The notes: generated by a model from the letters alone, not told the origin. A stretch of 51,419 bases of DNA from Clostridia bacterium UC5.1-2E3 (GCA_001304875.1 BBZO01000028.1:1-51419); one strand, 5' to 3'. Positions 17,457 through 27,031 are shown, counted from the stretch's first letter. A program made the numbers and translations.

Positions 17457-18671
17457 ATGATTAAACGAGAAGCATATATGAGCCGGATCCGCCCGTTTAT
17501 AGGAAATGAGCTTGTCAAGGTGATGACCGGCGTCCGGCGCTGCGGCAAATCGGTTATGCTGGATCTTGTGAAAGAAGAGCTGATGGAATCCGGTGTGGCG
17601 CCGTCTCAATTTATCTCCATCAATTTTGAGGATATGAGCTATTCCCATCTTCTGACCGCCCAGGCGCTCCACGGGGAAGTGATGGACAGGGCGAAAGATA
17701 TGGAGGGAAAGGTCTATCTGTTCTTTGATGAAATACAGGAAGTGAAGGACTGGGAGAAGTGTATTAATTCACTGCGCGTCGCGCTGGACTGTGACATCTA
17801 TGTCACCGGCTCCAATGCAAATCTGCTGTCCGGCGAGCTTGCCACATACCTGGGCGGCCGCTATGTTGAGTTTGTGATCTATCCCTTTTCCTTTGCCGAG
17901 TTTCTTGAGCTTTATTCTACGGTGGAAACCGGAGTCTCTGAAGGGCAGTGTTTTAAAACCTACCTCACCGTGGGCGGGATGCCGTATCTTGCCAATCTTA
18001 AATATGCCGGGGAGCCGTCCAGGCAGTATCTGACGGATGTGTTTAATTCAGTGCAGCTAAAGGATATCGTGAAGCGGAACCGCGTGCGTGATGTTGACTT
18101 GCTGGAACGGATCATTGCCTATGTGATGGCGAATGTCGGAACGACTTTCTCTGCCACATCGCTGGTGAAGTTTTTTAAGAGCGAACACCGGACTGTCGCC
18201 GCGGAGACGATACTCAATTACATTAAATACTGCTGTGATGCTTACCTGTTTTTCAAGGTCAAAAGAGAGGATCTTCAGGGAAAGCAGATTCTTGCGACCA
18301 ACGAGAAATACTATATCGCGGATCACGGTATCCGTGAAGCCGTGTTCGGCGGCAATATGAGAGATATTAATCTTATTCTTGAAAATATCGTATATATGGA
18401 GATTATCCGCAGGGGCTACAAAGTGACGGTCGGGCGTGTCGGGGACCGGGAAATCGATTTTGTGTGTGACAGACGGGGGGAGAAGCTGTATGTCCAGGTG
18501 GCTTATCTGCTGGCATCGGAGGAAACCGTCCTTCGTGAGTTCGGGGCGTACGATTCCCTCCGCGATCATTTTCCCAAATATGTTGTGACAATGGATGAGC
18601 TCGATATGAGCAGAAACGGCATCAAACACCGCAATATTGCCGATTTTCTTCTGGCGCCGGAGTGGAATTAA
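17457..18671 (+). CDS. AAA ATPase with DUF4143 domain
   Basis: An intact 404-residue protein. Walker A is GVRRCGKSVML (about 25-35), Walker B YLFFDEIQEV (about 91-100), and sensor region DIYVTGSNANLLSGELA (about 118-134). This is the AAA_14 domain. The C-terminal DUF4143 half contains ETILNYIKYC and a PD-(D/E)xK-like end (GDREIDFVCDRRGEKLYVQVAY, about residues 330-350). These proteins are very common in anaerobes, often as single genes, and their target is unknown; the nuclease-like end suggests DNA. AAGGGAG lies 9 nt before the start. Its base composition is slightly lower in GC than its neighbours, and the gene has its own promoter and inverted repeat, which fits a mobile single-gene cassette. 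Confidence 0.9.
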   Translation: MIKREAYMSRIRPFIGNELVKVMTGVRRCGKSVMLDLVKEELMESGVAPSQFISINFEDMSYSHLLTAQALHGEVMDRAKDMEGKVYLFFDEIQEVKDWEKCINSLRVALDCDIYVTGSNANLLSGELATYLGGRYVEFVIYPFSFAEFLELYSTVETGVSEGQCFKTYLTVGGMPYLANLKYAGEPSRQYLTDVFNSVQLKDIVKRNRVRDVDLLERIIAYVMANVGTTFSATSLVKFFKSEHRTVAAETILNYIKYCCDAYLFFKVKREDLQGKQILATNEKYYIADHGIREAVFGGNMRDINLILENIVYMEIIRRGYKVTVGRVGDREIDFVCDRRGEKLYVQVAYLLASEETVLREFGAYDSLRDHFPKYVVTMDELDMSRNGIKHRNIADFLLAPEWN

Positions 18672-18676
18672 AATAT

Positions 18677-19003
18677 TTAAAAAATCGTCTGCACCAGCGC
18701 CATATAACAGATGGTCCCGCCTGCGATGGACAGAAGCATCTGCCGTTTCCACAGGTGCAGGGCGATCACCAGCGCGATGCTGATGAACTCGGGGATTCCG
18801 TGGCTGCCGGCAAACAGGCTGACATTTTTCAGGCAGTAGATGACTAAGAGCCCGAATACTGCCGGCGGCAGCACTTTTCCCAGATACTTGATATATTCCG
18901 GCGTGGGTCTGCCCGCCGGGAACACGAGAAACGGCAGAAACCGGGTGATCACGGTTCCCAGAACTACCATGCTGATGGTGATAATCTGTTCTGTCAGTGT
19001 CAT
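18677..19003 (-). CDS. azlD: AzlD branched-chain amino acid exporter subunit
   Basis: A 108-residue protein with three to four membrane helices: [53 protein letters not shown] and ISLAG-like [15 protein letters not shown]. The FLPF and LPPAV segments are typical of AzlD. It partners AzlC in export of branched-chain amino acids or their analogues. Its ATG at 19003 overlaps the azlC stop as ATGA, so the two are translationally coupled. The 3' end nearly touches the convergent AAA ATPase gene (5-bp gap), with no visible terminator between them. Confidence 0.88.
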   Translation of the reverse strand: MTLTEQIITISMVVLGTVITRFLPFLVFPAGRPTPEYIKYLGKVLPPAVFGLLVIYCLKNVSLFAGSHGIPEFISIALVIALHLWKRQMLLSIAGGTICYMALVQTIF

Positions 19004-19743
19004 TTTTCTGCGCCTCCTTCCTCCGCCGGCGTCTGTGCGCGCGTGAGCGGGCCCCGCACCGCGGTCAGCGCCGCGAGAATCGTGATCATGGACGGGATGA
19101 TGAAATTGTCTGCCCCGAAGATGAGGAGGCAGAAAAGCGAGAGCCCCAGACCTAGAAGCGCGCTCTCGTGCCGCCTGTCCTTGAGCCACTGCTCCATGAA
19201 GATGACCACGAACATGGCGGTCATCACGAAGTCCAGCCCTTCCGTATTAAAGTGGATCAGGGATCCGAAGATGCCTCCCAGTGTGGAGCCCGTAAACCAG
19301 TAGATCTGATTTAAAAGCGTCACGAAAAACATGAACCATCCCGCGTCCACATCCTCCGGAATGCTGGCCGTGTAGTTGATGGAGAAGCTCTCGTCGCACA
19401 TGCCGAAGATGAGATAGAGCTTCTTAAGTCCCAGGCCGCGGAATTTATCCAGCATGGAGATCCCGTAGAATAAATGTCTCGCGTTGATCATCAGCGTCAT
19501 CACCAGCGACTGCAGCGGCGCGAAGGCGCCCAGCAGCATGCTGACGGCCACGAACTCCACGGAGCCCGCGAAGATGGTCAGGCTCATGATCATGGGATAG
19601 AGGAAACTGAATCCCGACACGTTCATATAGATGCCGTAGGTCAGTCCCAGAAACCAGAAGCCCGCAAAGATGGGGATGGTGTGGGGGAAGGCCGCTATCA
19701 ATGCTTTCTTTAACTTTCCTTTTGTATTTGTCTTATGTTCCAT
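19000..19743 (-). CDS. azlC: AzlC branched-chain amino acid exporter
   Basis: An intact 247-residue membrane protein. Segments [56 protein letters not shown] and [11 protein letters not shown] are characteristic of AzlC. About seven helices. It works with AzlD, encoded next. I chose ATG 19743 rather than an in-frame GTG at 19752 because AGAGGTG lies 6 nt before the ATG and overlaps the GTG. The neighbouring divergent AraC-type gene probably controls it, as AzlCD pairs are often beside such regulators. The leader has a small hairpin (CCGCC...GGCGG near 19767-19787). Confidence 0.9.
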   Translation of the reverse strand: MEHKTNTKGKLKKALIAAFPHTIPIFAGFWFLGLTYGIYMNVSGFSFLYPMIMSLTIFAGSVEFVAVSMLLGAFAPLQSLVMTLMINARHLFYGISMLDKFRGLGLKKLYLIFGMCDESFSINYTASIPEDVDAGWFMFFVTLLNQIYWFTGSTLGGIFGSLIHFNTEGLDFVMTAMFVVIFMEQWLKDRRHESALLGLGLSLFCLLIFGADNFIIPSMITILAALTAVRGPLTRAQTPAEEGGAEK

Positions 19744-19917
19744 GGATGTCACCTCTTAGCTCCGCCTGCCGCAAGGCGGTACCTGTCTAGATTATCACCG
19801 ATTTGCCTTTGATTCAAGAATTACTTTCTGAAATGAAGATATTTTACAAGCAATTTTATGAAACTGGTGGTATACTAGGAACGTTTGGTAAGGCGCTTCC
19901 GGAGGAGAGAGTGGGAT

Positions 19918-20750
19918 ATGAACAGAGAAACGCGCACCGTCTGCTACGACGAAGATCTGAATATGGAGGCTTATCATCTGGAGGGCTTGGTCCGCCCGTT
20001 TCCCAGCCATTTTCACGAACACTATGTGATCGGATATGTGGAGGAGGGGAGGCGGCATTTAAAATGCGGCACGAGGGAGTTCCTGGTCCGCCCCGGCGAC
20101 GTGATTTTATTTAACCCCGGCGACAGCCATTGCTGTGAGCAGCTGGAGGGAGGGCGTTTCAGTTACCGGGCAGTCAATATTCCGGCGGAGGTCATGGCGC
20201 GTTTTGTGCGTGAGATCACCGGGGACGGCGAGCCGCCGGTTTTTTGCGGGCCCGTCATAGAAAATGAGGAGGCCGCGTATCATCTGCAAAAGCTGCACCG
20301 GATGATGATGGAGGGCTCTGGGGAGTTTGAGAAGGAGGAGCATCTGCTGTTGCTTCTGGGAACGCTCATCGGCCTTGGCGGAAGGCCGTCTGCGGAGCGC
20401 TGGCGGAGGACGGCGGGGAGATCGGCAGGGCCTGCCGCTTCATGGAGGAAAATTATGACCGCAGGATCAGCCTCGACGAGATCTGCCGCGAGGCCCACTC
20501 CAGCAAATCGGCGCTTCTGCGGGCGTTCGCGAAAAGCCGCGGGATGACGCCCTACCGCTATCTGGAGACGGTCCGCATAAACCGGGCCAGGGAATTTCTG
20601 GAACAGGGGATGATGCCGGCGGAGGCGGCGCTTCGGACCGGATTCTCGGATCAGAGCCATTTTACCAATTATTTTAACCGGGTCATCGGTCTGACGCCGG
20701 GAGTGTACCGGGAGATTTTCCTGGAAAGGGAGGAACAGGATGGAAAATAG
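19918..20750 (+). CDS. AraC-family regulator with cupin sensor domain, one frameshift
   Basis: 277 residues with one base restored near 20395. The N-terminal cupin ([20 protein letters not shown], then [17 protein letters not shown]) would bind an effector. The C-terminal half has two HTH motifs: [20 protein letters not shown] with [20 protein letters not shown], and [20 protein letters not shown]. This is the usual AraC layout for regulators of exporters of the AzlCD/LysE/EamA kind. It is divergent from azlCD and overlaps the EamA transporter gene by 11 nt, so it probably controls one or both. GGAGGAG lies about 12 nt before the start. Confidence 0.88.
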
Positions 20751-21704
20751 AAGGATGGCCGGGCATCTGGCCGCGGTCTTTACGATTGTCGTGTGGGGAA
20801 CCACATTCATATCCACCAAGGTGCTGTTGAAGGATTTCCAGCCGGTGGAGATACTGTTTATCCGCTTTGTCATGGGCTATATTGCCCTGTGGCTGGCGCG
20901 GCCGGGAAGGCTTGACAGATTTGCGGCGGCCGGGGCAGCTGGCGCAGGAGCGGGCTTCGCGGGAACGGGCGGCGCAGGGGGAGGAGACTCCGCCGCGAAG
21001 CGGGAACTCATCTTCTGCCTCGCCGGGCTCTGCGGCGTCTGCCTCTACTATCTGCTGGAAAATATTGCCCTGACCTACACGTTGGCCTCCAACGTGGGCG
21101 TCATCATATCCGCGGCGCCGTTTTTCACGGCCATCCTGACCCACCTTTTGCGAGGGAGAAGGAGCGGATGGGGGTGAATTTCTTCGTCGGCTTCGTGGTA
21201 GCCATGGCGGGCATCTGTCTGATCAGCTTCAATGGCTCCGCCATGGAGCTGAATCCCACGGGGGATCTGCTGGCGCTTCTGGCGGCTTTTGTATGGGCCT
21301 GCTATTCCATTCTCACGAGAAAGATCGGGGAGTATGGCTATAATACCATCCGCTCCACCCGCAGAATTTTCGGCTACGGCATCCTGTTTATGATTCCGGC
21401 GCTCTTTATCTTCGGGTTTGAGTTTGGGCCCTGGCGGTTTGCGGAGCCGGTGTACCTCTTAAATCTCATTTATCTGGGGCTGGGAGCCTCCGCCACCTGC
21501 TTTGTCACCTGGAATTTTGCGGTGCGGGCGCTGGGGGCCGTGAAGACCAGCGTCTACATTTATCTGGTGCCGGTTATCACGGTGGTGACCTCGGTGCTGG
21601 TGCTGGGGGAGGTAATCACGGCCATGTCCGGCCTGGGCACGGTGCTCACGCTGGCGGGTCTGGCGCTCTCGGAGCTTCGGATCGGGAAGCGGGAAAAGAA
21701 ATAA
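20740..21704 (+). CDS. EamA/DMT-family transporter, one frameshift
   Basis: 321 residues with one T restored near 21147 ([12 protein letters not shown]). Ten predicted helices in two EamA repeats: [14 protein letters not shown] and [21 protein letters not shown] segments in the first, and [37 protein letters not shown] and [20 protein letters not shown] in the second. An unusual Ala/Gly-rich insertion (about residues 62-85) sits in the first half. It is a drug/metabolite-type exporter of unknown substrate, translationally coupled to the AraC gene. Confidence 0.88.
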
Positions 21705-21728
21705 TAGAAATTGTAAGCTGTTTCAGTC

Positions 21729-21757
21729 TTGCAGTCTGCCTTGAGATGTGGTATAAA
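21729..21757 (+). promoter_or_regulatory. Promoter of rarA
   Basis: TTGCAG (21729-21734), a 17-bp spacer, and TATAAA (21752-21757), about 70 nt before the start codon. Confidence 0.6.
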
Positions 21758-21825
21758 AGAGATACGAGAAGAACGTTTGTTCTGATTGGAGACTTGAGAA
21801 ATGTACGGGGCGGGAGGCGCTAAGG

Positions 21826-23151
21826 ATGGAACAGCTTTCATTTTTTGACCGGGAGGAGGAGCAGCCGCTGGCGTCCAGGCTGAGGCCCAGGACGCTGGAG
21901 GAGTACGTGGGGCAGACCCATCTTCTGGGGCCGGGCAAGGTCTTACGGCGGCTGATCGAGAGCGACCGCATTTCCTCGATGATTTTCTGGGGGCCGCCCG
22001 GTGTGGGGAAGACCACGCTGGCGCGGGTCATTGCCAACTGCACCCAGGCGTCGTTCATCGATTTTTCCGCGGTGACCAGCGGGATTAAGGAGATCCGTTC
22101 GGTGATGCAGCAGGCGGAGAACAACCGGCGGTTCGGGGCCAGGACCATTGTGTTTGTGGACGAGATTCACCGCTTTAATAAGGCCCAGCAGGATGCCTTC
22201 CTTCCTTTTGTGGAGAAGGGCAGCATCATTCTCATCGGGGCCACCACGGAGAATCCCTCGTTTGAGATCAACGGGGCGCTGTTATCCCGCTGCAAGGTGT
22301 TCGTGCTCCAGCCGCTGGGCAGGGAAGATCTGGTGGGGCTTCTTAAGCGGGCGCTGACGGATGAGCGCGGCTTTGGGCGGCAGACGGTGGTCATCGGGGA
22401 TGACATGCTGGAAGCCATCGCCGGCTTTGCCAATGGAGACGCCCGCGCGGCGCTGTCCACGCTGGAGATGGTGGTTTTAAACGGCGGCCTGGACGGGGAC
22501 AAGGTGACGGTCACGAAGGAGACGGTGGAGCAGTGTACCTCGAAGAAATCTCTTCTCTATGATAAGAAGGGGGAGGAGCATTACAATCTGATCTCCGCCC
22601 TCCACAAGTCCATGAGAAACTCGGATCCGGACGCGGCGGTGTACTGGCTGGCGCGGATGCTGGAGGCGGGGGAGGATCCGCTCTATGTGGCGCGCCGTGT
22701 CATCCGTTTTGCCAGCGAGGACGTGGGCCTGGCGGATCCGCGGGCCATGGAGATTGCGGTGGCTGCCTATCAGGCCTGCCATTTCCTGGGGATGCCGGAG
22801 TGCGTGCTGAGCATCACGGAGGCCGTGGTCTACATGTCCCTGGCGCCGAAATCCAATGCCATGGACGTGGCCTACGGCGAGGCGAAGGCGGACGCGTTAA
22901 ACCAGCTGGCGGAGCCGGTTCCCCTGGTCATACGGAATGCGGTAACGGGGCTTATGAAAGAGCTGGATTACGGGAAGGGCTATCAGTACGCCCACGATCT
23001 TGAGGACCGCATCGCGGATATGCAGTGCCTTCCGGATTCCCTGGCGGGGCGGGAGTATTACCGGCCCACGGAGCAGGGGGTGGAGGGAAGGTTTAAGACG
23101 CGCCTGGAGCAGATTAAGGAGTGGCGCAGGATGCACAGACGTGAGGAGTGA
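21826..23151 (+). CDS. rarA: Replication-associated recombination protein A (RarA/MgsA) AAA ATPase
   Basis: An intact 441-residue protein, normal for the family. Walker A is FWGPPGVGKTTLARVIA (about 46-62), Walker B IVFVDEIHRFNKAQQD (about 107-122), and sensor 1 IILIGATTENPSFE (about 132-145). The C-terminal half (DPDAAVYWLARMLEAGEDP, RFASEDVGLADPRA, LPDSLAGREYYRPTEQG) is the RarA/WRNIP1 tetramer domain. It acts at stalled replication forks with SSB. N-terminal FFDREEEQPLASRLRPRTLEE is typical. It has its own promoter. Confidence 0.95.
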   Translation: MEQLSFFDREEEQPLASRLRPRTLEEYVGQTHLLGPGKVLRRLIESDRISSMIFWGPPGVGKTTLARVIANCTQASFIDFSAVTSGIKEIRSVMQQAENNRRFGARTIVFVDEIHRFNKAQQDAFLPFVEKGSIILIGATTENPSFEINGALLSRCKVFVLQPLGREDLVGLLKRALTDERGFGRQTVVIGDDMLEAIAGFANGDARAALSTLEMVVLNGGLDGDKVTVTKETVEQCTSKKSLLYDKKGEEHYNLISALHKSMRNSDPDAAVYWLARMLEAGEDPLYVARRVIRFASEDVGLADPRAMEIAVAAYQACHFLGMPECVLSITEAVVYMSLAPKSNAMDVAYGEAKADALNQLAEPVPLVIRNAVTGLMKELDYGKGYQYAHDLEDRIADMQCLPDSLAGREYYRPTEQGVEGRFKTRLEQIKEWRRMHRREE

Positions 23152-23170
23152 GGCGCGGGCAGTCCCGGCA

Positions 23171-23403
23171 TTACCGGGAGAGCTCCTGCAGCTCTCTGAA
23201 AAGCTCCATGTCCTCCGGCGTGAGCTTTAAGTTGGAGCAGAGCTCCCGGCCGTCCGGAGCGGTCACCTTGAGCTCCAGGATGGTGCCTCGGTGATTCCCT
23301 GTTTCTGGATGGCCTTGAGGAACAGGGGGAATTTGGGGTGGCCTGCAGTGAAGCGGTCCCACGCGTTTTTGATCTGTAAAAGCTTCATCGGGTTTAATGG
23401 CAT
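23171..23403 (-). CDS. Small conserved protein, one frameshift
   Basis: 77 residues when one G is restored near 23290: MPLNPMKLLQIKNAWDRFTA, then HPKFPLFLKAI, then ILELKVTAPDGRELCSNLKL and TPEDMELFRELQELSR. I recognise this as a short protein often found in Lachnospiraceae, but I know no function. AGGAGAGAG lies about 8 nt before the ATG at 23403. It lies between rarA (convergent) and the membrane-protein gene of the sigma operon, on the same strand as the latter. Confidence 0.75.
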
Positions 23404-23453
23404 GATTTACTCTCTCCTTTGTATAAGTATTTAAATGTTCCGGAGGAGCGGTC

Positions 23454-23987
23454 TTACAGCCCCAGCTCCTCCTTCTTTCCCTTGAGAAGCTGATAGCCGG
23501 CCCAGAGGATCAGGATGGCCACAGCTGTCTGCGGAAGCGCGCGGCCCAGATAGCGGAGAAATTCCAGAAGCTCCCCGGGCAGGCGAAGCCACGGCATCAG
23601 GAAACGGTAGAATATGCCCTGGAAGATGTTCCAGAGGATGCTGACGCCGAAGATGATGAGCACGGCCGCCGACGCGGTGCGGTGGCTCGTGATGAAGTTT
23701 TTTGCCTTCCGGAAGTCCTCCCGGTGGAGGATGAAGTCGTCCTCCATGGCGTAGAACTCCTCATCGGGCAGAGCGCTTAAGTTTCCTGTCTCAAAAAAAC
23801 TGTAGAACCAGATCACCGGCGACAGCAGGAGAAAGATCTCCAGCTGGAGCTGTCCGGCCAGCGCTAAGAGGCCCCAGAAGGCTCCCATGATACAGGCGCC
23901 GCGTTTCATAAATCCCAGGTACATCTCGCCGGCTCCGGGGATCAGGGACCATAAAAATGTAATCAGTCTATTTTTCTTTCTGGTCAT
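23454..23987 (-). CDS. Membrane protein of the ECF sigma operon
   Basis: An intact 177-residue protein. The first helical pair (LITFLWSLIPGAGEMYLGFM and GACIMGAFWGLLALAGQLQL) resembles the TM2/GAG-type motif (PGAGxxYxGxxxRG) seen in small Gram-positive membrane proteins. Further helices are IFLLLSPVIWFYSFF, AVLIIFGVSILWNIFQGIFY and VAILILWAGYQLL. The start at 23987 has GGAGG 9 nt upstream and overlaps the end of the anti-sigma gene by 20 nt. The link to the sigma/anti-sigma pair suggests an envelope or stress role; this is inference. Confidence 0.8.
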   Translation of the reverse strand: MTRKKNRLITFLWSLIPGAGEMYLGFMKRGACIMGAFWGLLALAGQLQLEIFLLLSPVIWFYSFFETGNLSALPDEEFYAMEDDFILHREDFRKAKNFITSHRTASAAVLIIFGVSILWNIFQGIFYRFLMPWLRLPGELLEFLRYLGRALPQTAVAILILWAGYQLLKGKKEELGL

Positions 23988-24410
23988 AGTAAAATGCCTC
24001 CTTGTCAAATAAATTTATATCGCCCAGCTTTCGGGTGTATTCCTGTGCCTGCTCGTAGATGGACATGGGGTGAAGCCTGGAGGCTTCCGCGGCCCCGGAG
24101 CTTTTCAGCCGTCCGGAGGAGCCGGCGGGTACGGCGGCCAGAAACAGCAGGGCGGCCAGCACAGCGGCGCTCACCTTTAAGCTGTAGAGGAAGAATTTCA
24201 TTCTCCGGGATGCCTCCCCGGCGGCCATGGCCAGGCGGACATCCGCATCCCGGCTTCGCTCCATGACGGAGGACTTTAGTCTGGCGGGCGCGTGGATGAG
24301 CGCTTCTTTTCGACCGAATCGGCCAGCCTCTCCGCGCAGAAATCGCATGTTTTCAGATGCTCAAGCTCTTCCGGCGTGAGAACTGAATCAAAGTTCTGTA
24401 TATGGTTCAT
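23968..24410 (-). CDS. Zinc-type anti-sigma factor, one frameshift
   Basis: 147 residues when one A is restored near 24310. The N-terminus has HLKTCDFCAERLADS (about 19-33), the HxxxCxxC motif of ZAS/zf-HC2 anti-sigma factors. One membrane helix (VSAAVLAALLFLAAVPAG) follows at about residues 80-97, and a short extracytoplasmic tail ends DKEAFYYDQKEK. It would hold the ECF sigma factor at the membrane until a signal releases it. Its ATG at 24410 follows the sigma stop directly (TAATATG). GGAGG lies 9 nt upstream. Confidence 0.85.
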
Positions 24411-24411
24411 A

Positions 24412-24891
24412 TTATAAAGCCTCCTTTCCGTAGAGCTGCCTCAGCATTCCTTTGGCCCGGTAGATCTGGGTCTGCAGGGTTTTTATGTTCTTCCCTGTCT
24501 TCTTCACGATATCGCCGATCTCCATCTCGTGGTAGTAGTAGTCGATGGCGACCTCCCTGTAGGGGGATTTTAACTGGTTGCAGCATTCCCAGAGCCGCCT
24601 CCGGACTTCCCGGTCCATCACGTCGTCCTCCAGGGACGCCCCCTCGGCCGACAGCCCGGAGAAATAGACGTCCTCCGTGGGGACGCTTCTGCGGCCCGCC
24701 CGCTTTAAGTAGTCCAGCGATTTGTTGGTGGCGATGCGGCAGAGCCAGGCCCGCTCGTTGGCCCCGTCGAAAGAGGCGTAATTTTTATAGGCGGCCAGAA
24801 ACGTGTCCTGGGCCAGATCCTCGGCGTCAAAATAGTTGGCTGTGAATTTATAGCATATGGAGAAGATGAGATCCTGGTATTCCAGTATCAT
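24412..24891 (-). CDS. ECF-type RNA polymerase sigma factor
   Basis: 159 residues from ATG 24891. Region 2 is MILEYQDLIFSICYKFTANY with FDAEDLAQDTFLAAYKNYAS (DAEDLxQDTF motif) and RAWLCRIATNKSLDYLKR. Region 4 (SPYREVAIDYYYHEMEIGDI, then VKKTGKNIKTLQTQIYRAKG) is the -35-binding HTH. The ATG at 24891 has only a close, poor ribosome site. The frame stays open upstream, and an ATC codon at 24918-24916, preceded by AAGGGGG at good spacing, would add ISAEENLER, which looks like the normal start of this family. The true start may therefore be a non-ATG or misread codon at 24918. Confidence 0.88.
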   Translation of the reverse strand: MILEYQDLIFSICYKFTANYFDAEDLAQDTFLAAYKNYASFDGANERAWLCRIATNKSLDYLKRAGRRSVPTEDVYFSGLSAEGASLEDDVMDREVRRRLWECCNQLKSPYREVAIDYYYHEMEIGDIVKKTGKNIKTLQTQIYRAKGMLRQLYGKEAL

Positions 24892-24988
24892 CCGCTCCAG
24901 ATTTTCTTCTGCGCTGATAGAACCGCCCCCTTTCGTTCCGCTTCAGTCTATATAACGAGACAGTGCGGCGGATCACTTCACAGGCATT

Positions 24989-25017
24989 AGAGTAGCACAG
25001 AAAATTATTTGATGCAA
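24989..25017 (-). promoter_or_regulatory. Promoter of the ECF sigma operon
   Basis: On the reverse strand: TTGCAT (25017-25012), a 17-bp spacer, and TACTCT (24994-24989), about 70-100 nt before the sigma start. Confidence 0.5.
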
Positions 25018-25091
25018 GCTTGCCTCCGGTGGTTTTTCCCCGCAAATGTGCTACACTAAAACCACAGGAAAAATGACTGGAGGGATGGACC

Positions 25092-26262
25092 ATGAAGCGA
25101 GTGTTCCTGATTGTGCTGGACAGCGTGGGCATCGGAGATGCCCGATGCGGCGGACTATAAGGACGAGGGGAGCAATACTATCGCCGCTGCTGCGGCGAGT
25201 CCGTATTTTTCCATGCCGCACATGCGGCAGCTGGGACTTTTTAATATTGAGGGCGTTTCCTGCCAGGAGCCGGTGGAGGTTCCTTTAGGAGCCGTGGCCC
25301 GGATGGCGGAGCAGTCGAAGGGAAAGGACACCACCATCGGGCACTGGGAGATCGCGGGGCTCATATCAGACCGTCCTCTGTCCACGTTCCCCGATGGATT
25401 CCCGAGGGAGCTGACGGAAGCGCTGGAGCGGGAGACCGGGCGGGGGATTCTCTGCAACAGGCCCTATTCCGGCACCGAGGTCATCAGGGACTACGGGGAG
25501 GAGCACATGAGAACGGGGGCTCTGATCGTCTACACCTCCGCCGACAGCGTGCTGCAGATTGCCGCCCACGAGGACGTGGTTCCGGTGGAGGAGCTGTACC
25601 GGTACTGTGAGATTGCCAGACGGCTCTGCACCGGCCCCTGGGGCGTGGGGCGGGTGATCGCCCGGCCGTTTGAGGGGGAGTATCCGTTTAAGCGGACGGC
25701 GAGACGCCATGATTTCTCCCTGGAACCGCCGGAAAAGACCATGCTCGACCATATAAAGGAGAGCGGACGGGACGTGCTGGCGGTGGGAAAGATCAACGAC
25801 ATCTTCGCGGGCCGCGGCGTCACGGAGTTTGTGCGCACTGCGGGGAATGCGGAGGGCATCGACCGGACGCTGGAGTACATGGCCAGGGATTTCGAGGGCC
25901 TGTGCTTCACCAACCTGGTGGACTACGATATGCTCTACGGGCACAGAAATGATGTGGACGGGTATGCGAAGGCGCTGACCTATTTCGATGGGCGGCTGAC
26001 GGAGCTTCTGATGGCGCTCCGGGACGAGGATCTTCTGATCATCACGGCTGACCACGGCTGCGATCCATCCACGCCGTCCACCGACCATTCCAGGGAGTAC
26101 ACCCCCATGGTGGCTTTCGGCAGGCCGGTGAAGATGGGCGTGAACCTGGGGACGAGAACGACGTTCGCAGATATCGGCGCCACGGTGCTGGACTACCTGG
26201 GCGTGGACGGGGCGACCGGAGGGGAGAGCTTCCTTTCGCAGATTCTGCGCGGAGCAGTTTGA
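25092..26262 (+). CDS. deoB: Phosphopentomutase, one frameshift
   Basis: Interconverts (deoxy)ribose 1-phosphate and 5-phosphate. About 390 residues after restoring two bases near 25137 ([20 protein letters not shown]). Metal-binding motifs of the alkaline phosphatase superfamily are VLDSVGIG at the N-terminus, [14 protein letters not shown] (about 80-93, with the phosphorylated Thr), and [20 protein letters not shown] (about 316-335, ADHGxDP and TDHxRE). GGAGGGATGGACC lies upstream. It is the first gene of the deoB-deoC-cdd-pdp nucleoside salvage operon. Confidence 0.95.
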
Positions 26263-26277
26263 CGAGGAGAACAGAGA

Positions 26278-27031
26278 ATGGACAGAGATAAATATTTCAG
26301 CCGTGGACCACACGGCGCTGGCGCAGGACGCCACCTGGGAGCAGGTGAAAGAGCTCTGCGACCAGGCGCTTAAATTTCACACGGCGTCGGTGTGCATCCC
26401 GCCGTCCTACGTGGCGCGGGCGAAGGAGTATCTGGGGGAGCGGATGGCGGTCTGCACGGTCATCGGTTTTCCCAACGGCTACCAGACCCGGGCGGTGAAG
26501 GCGTTCGAGACCAGGGATGCCATCGCCAACGGCGCCGACGAGATCGACATGGTCATCAATATCGGCGACTTGAAGGACGGCCGCCTGGATGCGGTGCGCG
26601 AGGAGATTAAGGAGCTTAAGGACATCTGCGGCAGCCGGATTTTAAAGGTCATCATAGAGACCTGCCTTCTGACCGACGAGGAGAAGAAAATCATGTGCCG
26701 CCTGGTGACGGAGGCGGGAGCGGACTTTATCAAGACCTCCACGGGATTTTCCGCGGCGGGGGCCACGTTTGCGGACGTGGAGCTCTTCGCGGCCCATGTG
26801 GGAGAGAAGGTGCGCATCAAGGCCGCCGGAGGCATCAGCTCCTTCGAGGATGCAAAGCGTTTCATGGAGCTGGGAGCGGACCGGCTGGGAACCAGCCGCC
26901 TGGTGAAGCTGGCCCTGGCGGAGGAAAAATCGGGCGCGGAGATGGACGGGAAGCCGGACACGGAAGTGGGCGAGAAGCCGGACGGAGAGCCGGGCGCGGG
27001 AGGAGATGCAGATGGAGATGCGGATCGATAA
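26278..27031 (+). CDS. deoC: Deoxyribose-phosphate aldolase with odd acidic tail, one frameshift
   Basis: Splits 2-deoxyribose 5-phosphate to acetaldehyde and glyceraldehyde 3-phosphate. 251 residues when two bases (GC) are restored near 26301 ([11 protein letters not shown]). Motifs: [49 protein letters not shown] (first lysine region) and [15 protein letters not shown], where the lysine of KTSTGF forms the Schiff base, then [14 protein letters not shown]. After the normal end ([13 protein letters not shown]) there is an extra tail of about 35 residues rich in Gly, Asp, Glu and Lys. The cdd gene starts inside this tail. Confidence 0.93.

Noticed and set aside
19744..19917. A riboswitch or T-box leader before azlC
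   Set aside because: Only a small GC hairpin (about 19767-19787) is present; there is no specifier loop or T-box sequence.
24402..24845. A 147-codon Arg/Pro-rich forward frame over the sigma factor gene
   Set aside because: Antisense shadow; the reverse frame has clear sigma region 2 and 4 motifs.
25366..26334. A 322-codon open frame antisense to deoB
   Set aside because: The forward strand gives a clear phosphopentomutase with all metal motifs; the antisense product has no family features.
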